DNA from: Adiantum capillus-veneris
Taxonomy: Eukaryota > Streptophyta > Polypodiopsida > Polypodiales > Pteridaceae
Assembly (NCBI GenBank): GCA_014529385.2
Contig: CM043946.1
Span: 19,547,077 to 19,611,076, forward strand
DNA length: 64,000 nt
Reading direction: 5' to 3'
The first letter of the stretch is position 1, and the number at the start of each line of letters is the position of its first letter. Both the position numbers and the translations under genes were made by a program. Shown piece by piece: positions 33,538 to 44,230 of the stretch. The notes under the pieces were generated by a model, which was given only the letters and a program-made list of their open reading frames with translations, did not search any database and was not told the origin of the DNA.

Positions 33538-34782
33538 TGATGGAGCAAAAGACACAGTGCGCACAATCACACACTGTGACACTTGAGCACAACACGAGGT
33601 ATTCACTTAATTTCCTCACCTCACTCACCACCACTCAAGATCTCAATGAAAATACTCCCCACAATCCCTATTCAAACTCCGAACACCTCGACGTATAAGC
33701 ACTTGTCTGCCCACAGACACTACAAGGTGAGTTGAGTTGAGCAACTCTTGAAATCACACTTGATGGTGACTCAAATATACAAAATAACCCCATCAAAAAC
33801 TCAAAAAAACCAAACACAAAAGGACTCTCTCAAAACATTGAAAAAGCTTCACCAAACTCCACTCTATTGGACTCTTTGGAGTAGCCTCATTTCTAAGGGC
33901 ACCCAAGGGCACCCATACAGGGTCACATAGTCTTGCAAAAAGCCGCACCTTCTTCCCTCAATTCTTTGTACACACACACATCCGTGGAAACCTCAAAACT
34001 TCCATAGACTCTCCCAAGTGCAAAATTGAAGAGAAAAATCTCTCATTCACTCCTCCACACACACTCGAAAACAGGACGCGAATGCGACGAGACTACACTA
34101 GACCACATGTAAGAACCCTACTTCGTCCCACACACAGAGAGGTGAAAGTGATGATATTGTACTCCAAAAGTTATCCCTCAGTCAAATCATCATAGTACCG
34201 GGAGTAATGTGTGAAATTTCAGCCTTTTCACACCAATTTTGACCATTTCTTGACTTTTTTGGGGCCAATTTTGGCTACTTTTTACCCCTAACAGGCATTT
34301 TTCGCGGTAAAATACCAATCGACTCCAAAATCCACCAAATCTTGTAGGTTGGTCTTTGATACCCAAAAAATCATTGCCACATTTTTACAGTCCATTTTTT
34401 ACCACTTCTAGGGTGGTGAAGGCATCACCACAGATCAAGCACCGTAAATAGACAGTTATCGCATGTGCCAAACGTCCCGGGTGGGATGAGAGTTCCCACA
34501 CTTTTTCCTTGCATTATTTACATTCTAAAAAGCTCAAACACATTCCTTAGAGCCAAAAGAAGCCACCTGGAACCACATCCAAGGCTTTGATACCTTGTCC
34601 AGACACGTGTGTGTGACAGCCGACACGTGACATGATTATTTTCCATATATACATCATTCGCCATACTTGAAACCAAATATCACATTAGGAAACCTTCCAA
34701 ATGCATGCATGTAAACACCTCTTTATATACACATTTTGATGAATATAACCACTATTATGTACAGACCAAAAGTGATTTATCA
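33538..34782 (-). repeat. Ty3-A 5' LTR, intact (1245 bp)
   Basis: Uninterrupted partner of 3139-3760 plus 30880-31480. On the minus strand it starts TGATAAATCA. It has a TATA-like TATATAAAG on the minus strand at about 34715-34723. Around 34170-34195 it preserves the uninterrupted sequence of the Ty3-B target, serving as a paralogous empty site. Confidence 0.92.
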
Positions 34783-34786
34783 ACGA
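34783..34786. repeat. Target-site duplication of Ty3-A, right copy
   Basis: ACGA directly follows the LTR end TTATCA and pairs with 3135-3138. Confidence 0.6.
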
Positions 34787-34820
34787 CTAGCTCTCATGAG
34801 AGAGGGAAGCCCTTTTGGCC

Positions 34821-34828
34821 TATAAAAG
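34821..34828 (+). promoter_or_regulatory. TATA-like box next to the nest boundary
   Basis: TATAAAAG followed by GGGGCCTCTTCTACAC, typical of a plant LTR or gene core promoter, only about 35 bp from the Ty3-A insertion boundary. Confidence 0.45.
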
Positions 34829-34882
34829 GGGGCCTCTTCTACACACAAAAACACATTGTGGAGTATTGTGGTGCATTGTGAA

Positions 34883-35340
34883 GTAGGTGAATCAAAGATA
34901 AGAGACATAGAGGAAGAAGATGATTAATGCTGGACCTCAAGGTTATTTGAGGTGTGACAAGGGAATCTTTTTTAGGATGAGATTACATGAGAGTATGTCA
35001 AAAAGGAAGGGTTTGGGCGAGTGCAGATACAAAGGATGCATTCTAAATCTTGGATTAGGACTGAACTCTGATCATTTTCAGGTTCATGTGTATGCTACCA
35101 ATGATGGCTTGAGCATGCAGTGGGCAAGAACCGACCTTATGATCGATTAGAGGGTCGGGCAATAGGAATTCAACATGTATGGGTGCCATTGCTCAAGATT
35201 CTGTCATTACCCAAGGTTTTATGTTAGAGTTTTGATGATTGAAGTAATTTCAAACCAAGAAAGGGTACAAGCATCAAAGCAAAAGAAGCTAGACAATATT
35301 GTGCTTGCGGTGTTGGATGTTGTGTATGCCGAGTGCAATA
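34883..35340 (+). repeat. Direct repeat copy 1
   Basis: Aligns with 37981-38325 (GCCATTGCTC, TTATGTTAGAGTTTTGATGA and others) and then with 38655-38770 (GGGTACAAGCATCAAAGCAAAAGAA). Copy 2 carries about 330 extra bases between the two parts. Confidence 0.75.
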
Positions 35341-35704
35341 TGTTCGAGTGTTATGATCCGATGGGATACCTCTCATGTTACGAGATGGAGATGCAATCAT
35401 GTGAATCTCCAGAGGATCTTATGGTGAAGTCGTTTGAGCGGTTGGTTATTCCAAATTTGACGACATAATTTCAAGATCTTGCCAAGGAATATGCAGATTG
35501 TTGGGAGTATTTTAAAGAAGCCATTTTACATGCTAGTATTGAATATATGGAAAGGGAAATGGACAATGATGATTAGCGGGCACCAACCAACGAAGAATTT
35601 TGGAAACAAGTTTGTGTTAAATTAGCAGCTAAGCAAGATGCTTTTGGAGATGTTTCACAAACTGAAGGGCCAAAAATTGAAAGTAATGCAGAGTTTCTAG
35701 AGTT

Positions 35705-35771
35705 ACCTAAAGCTAATGGTTGTTCCATTAGCAACCATTACCTAAAGCTAATGGTTTTTCTATTAGCAACT
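35705..35771. repeat. Tandemly duplicated hairpin (about 35-bp unit)
   Basis: ACCTAAAGCTAATGG...ATTAGCAAC occurs twice. In unit 1 GCTAATGG and CCATTAGC form a perfect 8-bp stem with a 5-base loop; unit 2 has one G-T pair. Confidence 0.8.
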
Positions 35772-37579
35772 CAAATGAAGTGTTAATGAAGATGTTGATT
35801 GTTCCATGATCAACTCACAGAGGGACACTATGCAGGGGACTATCTCCAGGCATGTGACGAGTCTTTGAATATGAAAGGAGATGCATGTCATGATATGAAA
35901 ATTGCACATGTTACCATGGATGTACCATCTGATGCCTATAAACAAGAGCATGAGCCTATGTCTATTGAGAAAGACATGCATGCAAATGGAGATGCTACTG
36001 AATAGGATGAGGTTGGCATCATTGATGCTTTCCTAACTGACTTACATGCATATGTTCTAACATGTGATGCATCTTATGATGGGAATACCTATTTAGAGGG
36101 GGTGCAGGTGGTGTTACACAGGAGGATGGGTTTCTAACAAGCATAGAAATGCTCAAAGATGATTAGGTAGAAGAGGTATGCATAGACAAGGTTATATATA
36201 TATGAGTGATGTGTCAAAGTTTACTGACGTAGAGACTATTTTTGAACTTCCATGTGTTGAAGTGGGTGATGTGGGAATGGGATACCATCACACGCATCAA
36301 AATCCTAAAGCTAGAGGGGGTGAAGGCAATGAGACGGATCATCATTCGAGGTGGCAAAGCAATCAATTTTTTCAAAGAATACTTGATATCTTTTTCAGAT
36401 GATATGTGCGATATGGACTTTCAATTATATTCCCCTTATTATTGATCGTGTTAGGGATCTTGTTTTTTCCAGAAGAAGGGAGGAGTTTCTCTTGTGTGTA
36501 TACCAAAAGAAAATTTATGTTCCTAATTATTGACAGGGTATGGATGTCTTCTCTTGATTTAGGACAAGTATCCATGTTTTGCAAAGAATATAGGTTGTAT
36601 GCTCTCAACATAAAGCTTAAAGCGGGTAAATCCAAAAAAACATTGAAGCAGATGCAACATGGTTGCATGGAATTGGGCCCAAGGTATGATGTTAGTATTT
36701 TCCAAGGGACTGGTTTTGCTATCTTTAGGCCGGAGTTGGGATACATGCTTGAGTAATCTATTTCAACTTGACAGGGTTCCCGATGATAACATGTAGCATG
36801 GGCTAGACTATGTGCTTTACTCTGCTCAAATTGGGCATTTGGTGCTAAAGTTATGGACGATTTCGTTTGCTATGTAGTCTTAGATATCTATGAGTGGGAA
36901 AAATTAATGATGCTCAAGCAGTCAAGTTTGTGATCGGGATAGTTCTACTTGATATTTGGGCAAAACACGCTAATCTTGGGATTGTTTCAATTATCAACAT
37001 GGCATATGTGATGCTTTTACGAAAGCAAATAAACTTCTAGATGGGGTATCTCTTTGCAATTTCATCATTGAAAATGCATGGAGTAAGGGTGTGGTTGGAA
37101 AAATTCCAAGAAAAGTTGTTGTGCTTAGAAGTGCTTTGGACCAAATTGTGTTGTCCGAGCTATTGGCGAAATGAGTTGACTTGGTTTGTATGTATATTAT
37201 ATGTGGTGGTTTAATGAACACACCTAAAGTTTATGATAAGCTTTCAATTGAGAAGTTTGAACCTTGGAGAGTAATGATTACGGGGAATGCCCAACATGGT
37301 AGAAAAAAAGCGGACCCACGGTGCTTTGGTGGATATGTGTGCCTCGATGTAGTACTAAGCAATGTCTTGGTCAATTGTGCATGCCAAATATGGAGTTAAA
37401 GGCTACCCATAAGTAAAGGCTGCCAAAGGGCCATGGAAATGGCCCCCCGAAGGAGGGTTACTTTTTAATGGGTGTGAAAGGGGGGTATTTTTGGGCAATA
37501 TCGACTTCGCTACTACGCTTTTGGGCTAAGAAACACTTTTTTGTTTTTGTTTTTAGAATGTTACATGTCATGTAAAGCT

Positions 37580-37859
37580 AGAAAAAGAAAGAAGGGATAG
37601 AAGAAGTTGTGAAGAAGAAGAGAAGGAAAGGGAAGAAAAAGAGAGGAAAAAAATAAAAGGAAAGGAGAAGAAAGGACAGAAGAGAAAGGAAAAAGAAGAA
37701 AGGGCCGGTGGAAAAAAAAGGGAAGGAGGGGAGAAGAGAAGAGGGAAAGAAACAAGACAAAGAAGGGGAGAAAAAGAAAGAAAAAAAAGAGAGGAAAGAA
37801 TGGAAAAGGAAAGAGGGGGAAGGAAGGAGGAGAAAGGAAGAAGAAGAAGAAGAGGGGAA
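37580..37859 (+). repeat. 280-bp purine tract (about 95 percent A+G)
   Basis: The plus strand is almost purely GAA/GGA/AAG over 280 bases, with about 13 pyrimidines. It produces a Lys/Glu/Arg frame (37708-38013) and a Phe/Ser antisense frame, both artefacts of composition. Such tracts can form triplex DNA. Confidence 0.9.
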
Positions 37860-37980
37860 CACAGGTCAGAATTTTTTAACTTTTCTCTCTCTCATGCATG
37901 CTCACTCTTTTGGTGGATATGCTCTCTCTCGATATTGGGAGGAATTTTCTTTTGGAGAATCATCTTGTGCTCTCGACGAA

Positions 37981-38770
37981 GGTGAAGCAAAGATAAGAAA
38001 CAGAGAGAAATAAGATGAGGGACATGCTCGACCTCAAGGTTATTAGAGACATGACAAGGGGATCTTTTTAGGATGAGATTACATAAGGGTATGTCAACCC
38101 AGAAGGATTTGGGCGAGTGCAAGTACAAAGGGTGGATTCTAAAGCTTGGATCAAGACCGACTTGTGATCATTGTGGGTTCGTGTTATGCCGCCAACGATG
38201 ACTTGAGTGGGCAAGAACTGACCTTATGACCGGTTACAGGGCCGGGTATCAAGAATTCAACGTGTGTAGGTGCCATTGCTCGCGATTTTGTCGTTACCCA
38301 GGGTTCTATGTTAGAGTTTTGATGAATACCGAGGGTCAATTTCGACCATACTTTGTCCATGAATTGGAAAATTGGATGAAATCAGGGTTGGGTCGCATTT
38401 GTACTGTAAATATCTTGTTTTCTCAATCTTGTTCTCCCTTTCTCTCTCTACTCTTTCACAACACGAAGACCAGTGCTTTCCCGGTCAACCCTAGAGAACC
38501 GCCCTCTCCGATGTTTTTGATGAACCCGATGCAAACCGACCGAGGTGAGAAAGAGAAGATGGGGCCGTAGCAAGGAGTGCAGGAGGTTTTACAAAAACTT
38601 TCAAACATAATCTTGACATACTTCTCCAAAGAGGTACAAACTACTCTAGGTTTGAAAAAGTGAATGGAGATGATTGAAGCAATTTCAAGCCACAGAAGGG
38701 TACAAGCATCAAAGCAAAAGAATCTAGACAATGCTATGGATGCGGCATTCAATGCTATTGAGTGCCGCTT
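37981..38770 (+). repeat. Direct repeat copy 2 with about 330 bp extra
   Basis: Homologous to 34883-35340 in two blocks, 37981-38325 and 38655-38770. The intervening 38326-38654 contains a CTTTCTCTCTAC stretch and no recognisable feature. Confidence 0.7.
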
Positions 38771-41204
38771 TACAAATTTTTGGTGCACCTCTCTCTTGGT
38801 ATGTACTTTATGGCAAGTCTTCAAGGCTTCATGGAGGAGGAAGGACCTGATGCATGAAAATCACAAAAAAATTCTATGTATTTATTTTGTACATAGCTAT
38901 AATCTGACACATTTGGATCTTGGAAATAAAGAGAGGTAGGAACAAACCCTATGAAAACCCAAGAAAGCACTAGATGTTGATTCTACCTAACAGTCACTAC
39001 AGGTGAAGAATAAGAGTCAATAGTGAAAGGGAGGAGAATATTATGCATTATGGAGTTGGAGTCAACAAAAATTATCAAATTGAATCATAATTCACTTGTG
39101 GACAAAAGGCTTGCACATCAACCTCAGGTAAAAAGCGTAAGGTAATCACCCTCAAGACACTATAATAGTCAACTTACATAAGCATATCATAAGCCATATT
39201 CACCCTATAGTCTATCCCCACAGGGTATCAACTAGAGGTTATATGTGTACAACCCACATCAACAAGCCCCAAGTGGAGGAAAAAAATCTAGATTCACCAT
39301 TGAGAAAAGTGAAAGTTACATCCTTTAAGTAATGATGATATAACCATCAGCTCCAACACTCCCAAGCATAAGTTATATTCTCCTATTGAGGATAATACAG
39401 GTAACTATACATGGTGTTTACCTACAAAAGCAAAGGAGAGCACATACAAGCCTTCTTCTCATGCTTTATATGCAGTCATGTATAGGCATGCCATTAGTCA
39501 AGGTTGCATAAATTCATTTCTTGAATTAGCTATCAAGTGAGTCCTAGTTTAATAGAGGGAAGTCAATATTGTGTGTGTGTGTGTGTGTGTCTGCACATGT
39601 GCACACGTGTGTGTGAAGGATGAAGGATGAAGCAATCGAAGCCAAGTATAGTGGCCATGTGTGTGTGTGTGTGTGTATCCACCCTTACCCAAGCACATAC
39701 TCAATGTTAAGAAAGAAGGCTCATTGAGAGTATGGGCCTACTGCCTCATTAAGTCAATGAGAGTAAACTAGTCAAATCTCAATCTTAAGAGATGTTACAC
39801 ATCCAAATTCCATGAAGAAAGAGAAGCAAGTCTCATCAGATAGATTCTACTCTAGTAGGAGTTTTAAGGTTTTCTCAGCCATTAGAAAATAGTCCGGATG
39901 TCAATCATAGTCTTTCATGGATGTTTTCCATGATTTTTACATATCTCTTAGGTCCATGGATACACCTCGAACTAACACTCCGTTTACCGATAGTATGTTC
40001 GTGAAAAACATAAGAATTAAATTAATTACACATGTGTGAGTAAATTTGGATTAACATGCAACCTTTGAATTGGTAGAGCCAAAAGATTACAAGAACTGTG
40101 ACCAGGAACCGAGTTTATAGTCAAGGAAAGACCACCTAGCACCTATCAAACTAACAAGGAATTATAAACAGTGCCCAATCAAAGCCCATACAAAAAAATA
40201 AAAATCTAAGCCAACGTTTAGGACGTGTGTTAAACTTAATACATGTAAAAAAACTAGGCTAATAACATTAATTGTAGCAGAATTAAAATGAGAGTAGTGA
40301 GCATTTCATCAAGAGAATTCCTAATGAAGATAGAGATGAAGTACTTGATTAAAGATAGCAATATAAGCATGACACCTAGCTAGCTTGGCATGAACAATAC
40401 TTGTAAAAGAGAGAGAATTAGAGAAATTGATAACAATTGAGGACCAGATATACTTGGAGCCAGTCCCCCCTCCAGAAAGGCTTTTGTATTATATGTTCTC
40501 CCATAAAGAGAGACTTGGTACAATACTTTCTTCGTGTTCCTAGAGACCTTGTTTATGCCATGAAGGTGAAAGCTTCATGCACCAATATTATGCCCAAAAA
40601 AACAATTAAACTTACTTGCAATAGCATAAACTTGTCCCCAGTCTCAATTCCAACACCTCAAATGCCTTCAAAGGTGAAGAGAGATGGCAGGTAGTGAGGA
40701 AAGTGAAGAGGAAGAAGATTTAACATACGAGAAAGAAGTATTCTCCTTACCATAAATTACTCTTAGAGCTAGATTAGCATAGTAATGAAGATAGTAGAGA
40801 AGATGAGCATGCCATTGAATCTTGCCTCTTGCTTGGATTTTCATTCCATAGCCAAGAGGTGTTGGCATATCTCTCTACTTCTCAATCTTGGAGAAGGAGA
40901 TGAAGTTCTTGCTCAACACACGATAAAATGTGAGTGTGTGTGTGAAAAGTGAGAGCTTTCGCTTAATTGATCATGTTACCATATACATGTGGTAGTGATG
41001 TGTGTGAACACACTTAGGACCACCGGGGCATTTTTTTCCCTCACTAGGAGGATTTTTCCCTCATGCATTGTTTATATTCCCATCATTCTAGAGCTATCTA
41101 TCTTCCCATTGCACACTAAGTAATACACTCTCTGTTGTGTGCCTTGAGATTCCTTCGTCTTCTCCAAGTTGCGTGTGTTTTCCTGCAGCCCTAATTCCAA
41201 CACT
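38771..41204. other. Gene-free AT-rich stretch
   Basis: Nothing coding is recognised. GT microsatellites lie at 39571-39590 and 39658-39676. The right part (about 40930-41202) is probably the end of a copia LTR, ending CTAATTCCAACA before a primer-binding-like site; I could not place the LTR's start. Confidence 0.45.
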
Positions 41205-41216
41205 TGGTATTAGAGC
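41205..41216 (+). promoter_or_regulatory. Copia-type primer-binding site (one mismatch)
   Basis: TGGTATTAGAGC differs by one C-to-T change from the iMet site TGGTATCAGAGC. It lies 2 bp after ...CCAACA, an LTR-like end. Confidence 0.75.
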
Positions 41217-41486
41217 AGGTTACGTCCTCCCGGGCTTAATCGCCAGTAGCTTCAACACAAGCCTGCACAAATTTATTATTTAGGCTTATTTTGGTCTCAA
41301 TTTCCACTACAGGCTACGTACTACACATGCTATTTCATCATTTTGTGTAGAATTTTTGTAAGTGTCCTTTTCTACATAACAGGTCCGGTATAGTCTACTA
41401 CAATTTGTGATATATATCACGTGTTGTTTTTGCTTTGTTTCTCCTCATTTTGGGCAATTTTCACATCAAGTTCAATATTCTCCACC

Positions 41487-41840
41487 ATGGCTAACAACAA
41501 CACAGATGTATTCAAGAAATTTTCTGTTGAGGATAGATTGGATGGGGACAAAAACCCTATGTAGGCTTACATGATGCAAAATGTCCTTGTGTCAAAGGGT
41601 GTTTGAAACATTGTGCAGGGCATTGATGTACATCTTGGTTCTGAGGATGTAGGTGATGTTGAAGGTTTTGGTGGTAGGATTGATGCTACCAGAGCTGTTT
41701 TGCCTACAGCTAAGCAAGCTTGTTTGGATGTAAAAGATGTGCAGGCTCATGCATTGATTGTGTTGTTTGTGAACCACACTACTACTCCCCACATTCCTTC
41801 AGTAAGTCTGCAAAACAGGCTTAGGATACTCTAGTCCTAA
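41487..41840 (+). pseudogene. Ty1/copia gag relic (N-terminal part)
   Basis: The ATG at 41487 (good CCACCATGG context) opens MANNNTDVFKKFSVEDRLDG, a copia gag start. In-frame stops replace conserved tryptophan positions: TAG after NPM, TGA after KGV, and TAG after AKQA following a small frame shift near 41800. The clearest open part is 41613-41790. No protease, integrase or RT follows, so the element is truncated after about 120 gag codons. Confidence 0.75.
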
Positions 41841-42440
41841 TGGATTTTAACACTAACCTTTGGAGGAATTAATGAAGTGTAACCCAAGATCTTTTAAAGA
41901 TCCACATTGCTCTTTGGTAGACCTCTCTCCATTTGGACCCTTTTTTAGATAAGCTTTATCTCTCCTCTTGGTCCCTTGTTGAGAATAGATCTCACATATT
42001 AATATTCCCACTCTTGCTCCCTTTTATCTTACTATACTAAATGATGAGTTTAGTATGAGAAAATCATTTGGGATAGTTAGATATTAGATTTTATGACATT
42101 ACCTCTCTCTTGAAATCATAGTCGTCGTCAACTATGAGGTAGAGAAGGTAGAGCCTAGTCATCAATCCATGGTTTTCTAGTGGATAAAGGATCCATTTCT
42201 ACCCTAGGACATCATTCCATAATGGATGACTAATCCATTTGGTGCTTGAAAGACTCAGTTGTTCACAAGCATGTATTTTCTTTAGTCCATATCATACTTC
42301 CAAAGTAGAGTGACAAATTTACTTGGTGTTTGGGAGACGTTGTCACCACAAACATGATTCTAAGCATGCATACTTCTTAAATTTGTGCACAAAGAAAGAG
42401 AGAAATTATTATAAGACAAAAAAATTGTTTAATTAAAAAG
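41841..42440. other. No gene seen
   Basis: AT-rich, with no open frame of note and no recognised repeat. It separates the plus-strand copia relic from the minus-strand chromovirus relic. Confidence 0.4.
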
Positions 42441-42489
42441 GCATTTACATTTGCTTACTCTATTCTATCATTGTAAGCATTGACAAGGT

Positions 42490-42640
42490 TCATATTATCC
42501 TTAAGTTGTGTTTCTTGCAATCATCCAACATCTCCAAATAGATAATTATGGAATTTAGTAAGATATCATCTGATAATCTTTCCATGTCTTAGTACCTTGT
42601 CTTCATGTCAAAGGATGGATTTGGGATGGATCACATCTTC
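42490..42640 (-). pseudogene. Decayed chromodomain
   Basis: Translating minus, KSIL, then KVLRHGKIIR, a stop, YLTKF and GDVG-stop-LQE match the chromodomain pattern (start strand, YLVKW, ATWE). The conserved tryptophan near the end reads as TGA. No intact frame remains. Confidence 0.55.
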
Positions 42641-43118
42641 TTGATCCTCAATCTCTAGAGGGTCCTCAATTATTGCTTCTCTCAATGCTCTCCTTTGTAA
42701 GGCTTAAGTAGGCTCACATGAAAAGCGTTGTGTATGAGCCAATGTTTGGGAAACTTTAATTGCTAAACTATCTCGTTGATTGGCTTAAGAATTTGAAAAG
42801 GGCCATAGTATATTTTTTCTAACTTAGCATAATACTTCTGGTGGCCCGTAGCCTCAGACAAGCCTTGGGAAACTTTAGCAAGACCCAATCATTTTTCTTA
42901 AAGGCTAAGGCTCTTCAATGCTTGTTAGCAACAGCCTTTTACTTTTGCTATGAGATGGATATAGCCTCTTTAATCTTTTGAAAAGATTCTTGTAGATCTC
43001 AGCTATACTCATTAGCAGTGAAGATCTTCCCATGTACTTTAAGTAGCAAATAATTTTTAGATATTCCCTCTATGACCTTGAAAGGTGCCTTTCTCGTAGA
43101 AGTATGTACAATATTATT

Positions 43119-43750
43119 CTATGCATATTCTACGAGAGGTAGGTACTTCTCCCATTGTGAGCATTGATCTACTTCCATAACATAGCATTTTAGTACATTT
43201 AGAATCATAAGGTTAGCTATCTCACTTTGGCAATCTGTTTGTGGGTGATACACCGAGGATAAATTTAACCTTGTGCCTAGGTTCTCAAATAGACCCTTCG
43301 AGAAATTACTGGTTATTCTAGAATCTCTATCCGACACTATGGATGTTGGTAAGCCATGGTACTTGAAAATATGAGATATGAATATGGTTTCCATTTGATG
43401 TGCTTAATAGTCTTCTTGATAGGTATAAAGTGTGATTGTTTGCTAACTAGTTTGCTAAACCTATTGGCTATTGTCCATATTCCAGTATTTGCATTGATAG
43501 ACTTGAGAAATCCAAAGATAAAATCCATGCATATGCTCTCCCATGGTGAATTAGGAATCAAAAATGGATGGAGCAATCTAGGTTGCTTCCCTCTATCATA
43601 CTTCGTCTTTTGGCATACCATGCATTTTGAAAAATATTATTGTACATCTACTTTTGTGGTTGGCCAATAGAAGCAGGTCTCAACTCCTCAAAGAGTAGGT
43701 TGAATCCCTCTATGCCTTGCATAGGAAGGGAAATGGGATTCATACATTAC
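43119..43750 (-). pseudogene. Chromovirus integrase fragment
   Basis: FYWPTTKVDV...CMVCQKTK is the zinc-binding end, then PWESICMDFIFG (first Asp), IVSDRDSRI (second Asp) and YHPQTDCQSEIAN (Glu) complete the DDE triad across a frame change near 43340-43394. A stop interrupts the zinc-binding part near 43650. Confidence 0.87.
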
Positions 43751-43947
43751 TTTCTCACGGATTGAAGTAGTAATGCATAGCCTATTTCCATAGGGAAGAT
43801 AACCATCCTACAAGGTGAATGGTTCCTCTTCTTTCCTAATGCAAGGGCTGAAACTACATCCTTGAAATTGGGATTAGTACCATACTCATCTATCATAGAA
43901 GATAGGTCATTGTGAGTTGCTATTGACACCGCATTTACTATTGGTTA

Positions 43948-44230
43948 TCATGATAGTGCACCGACCACTCGATTGTGCTTGTTGGCAATGTAAGCAATAT
44001 GAAAATGAAATTGCGAAAGAGAATTTTCCCACCTCATTTGTTTGTCGAAGATCTTGGTTTGCATCATGAAGTACTTTAGGCTTTTGTGATCCGTTTTTAG
44101 GATGAATGGAGTCCCCAAAAGATAGTGCTTCCATGAGTCTAGGGCATGTAAAATAGCTAATATCTCATTTTTGTATATGTCCAATACTCGCTCATTGTCA
44201 TTCCTTCTTGAAGCAAAACTGCTCCAAGGT
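43948..44230 (-). pseudogene. Chromovirus RNase H fragment
   Basis: NLGAVLLQEG lies at the right edge, then (in another frame) YKNEILAILHALDSWKHYLLG, FILKTDHKSLKYFM, QMRWENSLSQFHFHIAYIANKHNRVVGALS. Conserved Glu (EILA) and Asp (TDHKSL) are present. It is truncated on the right near 44230, upstream of which there is no RT. Confidence 0.85.

Larger units (their letters stand above)
3139..34782 (-). mobile_element. Ty3-A: outer, gag-only LTR retrotransposon hosting the nest
   Basis: This is the outermost element, in minus orientation. Its LTRs are 33538-34782 (5', 1245 bp) and 3139-3760 joined to 30880-31480 (3', interrupted by Ty3-B). Both LTRs read TGATGG...TTATCA on the plus strand, giving TG...CA ends on either strand. 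The internal region is only 31481-33537 (about 2.06 kb). It holds a primer-binding-like site and a gag remnant but no protease, reverse transcriptase or integrase. The target duplication is ACGA (4 bp). In the first ~240 aligned LTR positions I count about 28 differences by hand, so this is the oldest layer. The structure resembles the non-autonomous TR-GAG class, and mobilisation in trans is an inference. Confidence 0.85.
34783..37980 (+). other. Unclassified region with repeat copy 1 and ORF relics
   Basis: TATAAAAG at 34821-34828 is followed by a CT/CA-rich start and GGTGAATCAAAGATAAGAGACA (split across 34888-34910). From 34883 to about 35340 the sequence is homologous to 37981-38325 plus 38655-38770. 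Short open frames (34920-35150, 35175-35468, 36406-36756) are protein-like in places (AKEYADCWEYFKEA near 35475, KTLKQMQHGCMELGPRYDV near 36630) but match no family I know. It may be a decayed element with direct terminal repeats. Confidence 0.4.
42440..44230 (-). mobile_element. Chromovirus (Ty3 with chromodomain) 3' pol relic
   Basis: Minus strand, read right to left: RNase H (44230-43948), integrase zinc-binding and core (43750-43119), C-terminal region (43118-42700) and chromodomain-like end (42640-42490). No LTR was identified on either side. Multiple stops and frame changes are present. The chromodomain identifies the chromovirus clade, whose integrases often target heterochromatin. Confidence 0.82.

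Noticed and set aside
37708-38013. Lys/Glu/Arg-rich open frame and its Phe/Ser antisense
   Set aside because: Composition artefact of the purine tract; the non-tract part has no protein features.
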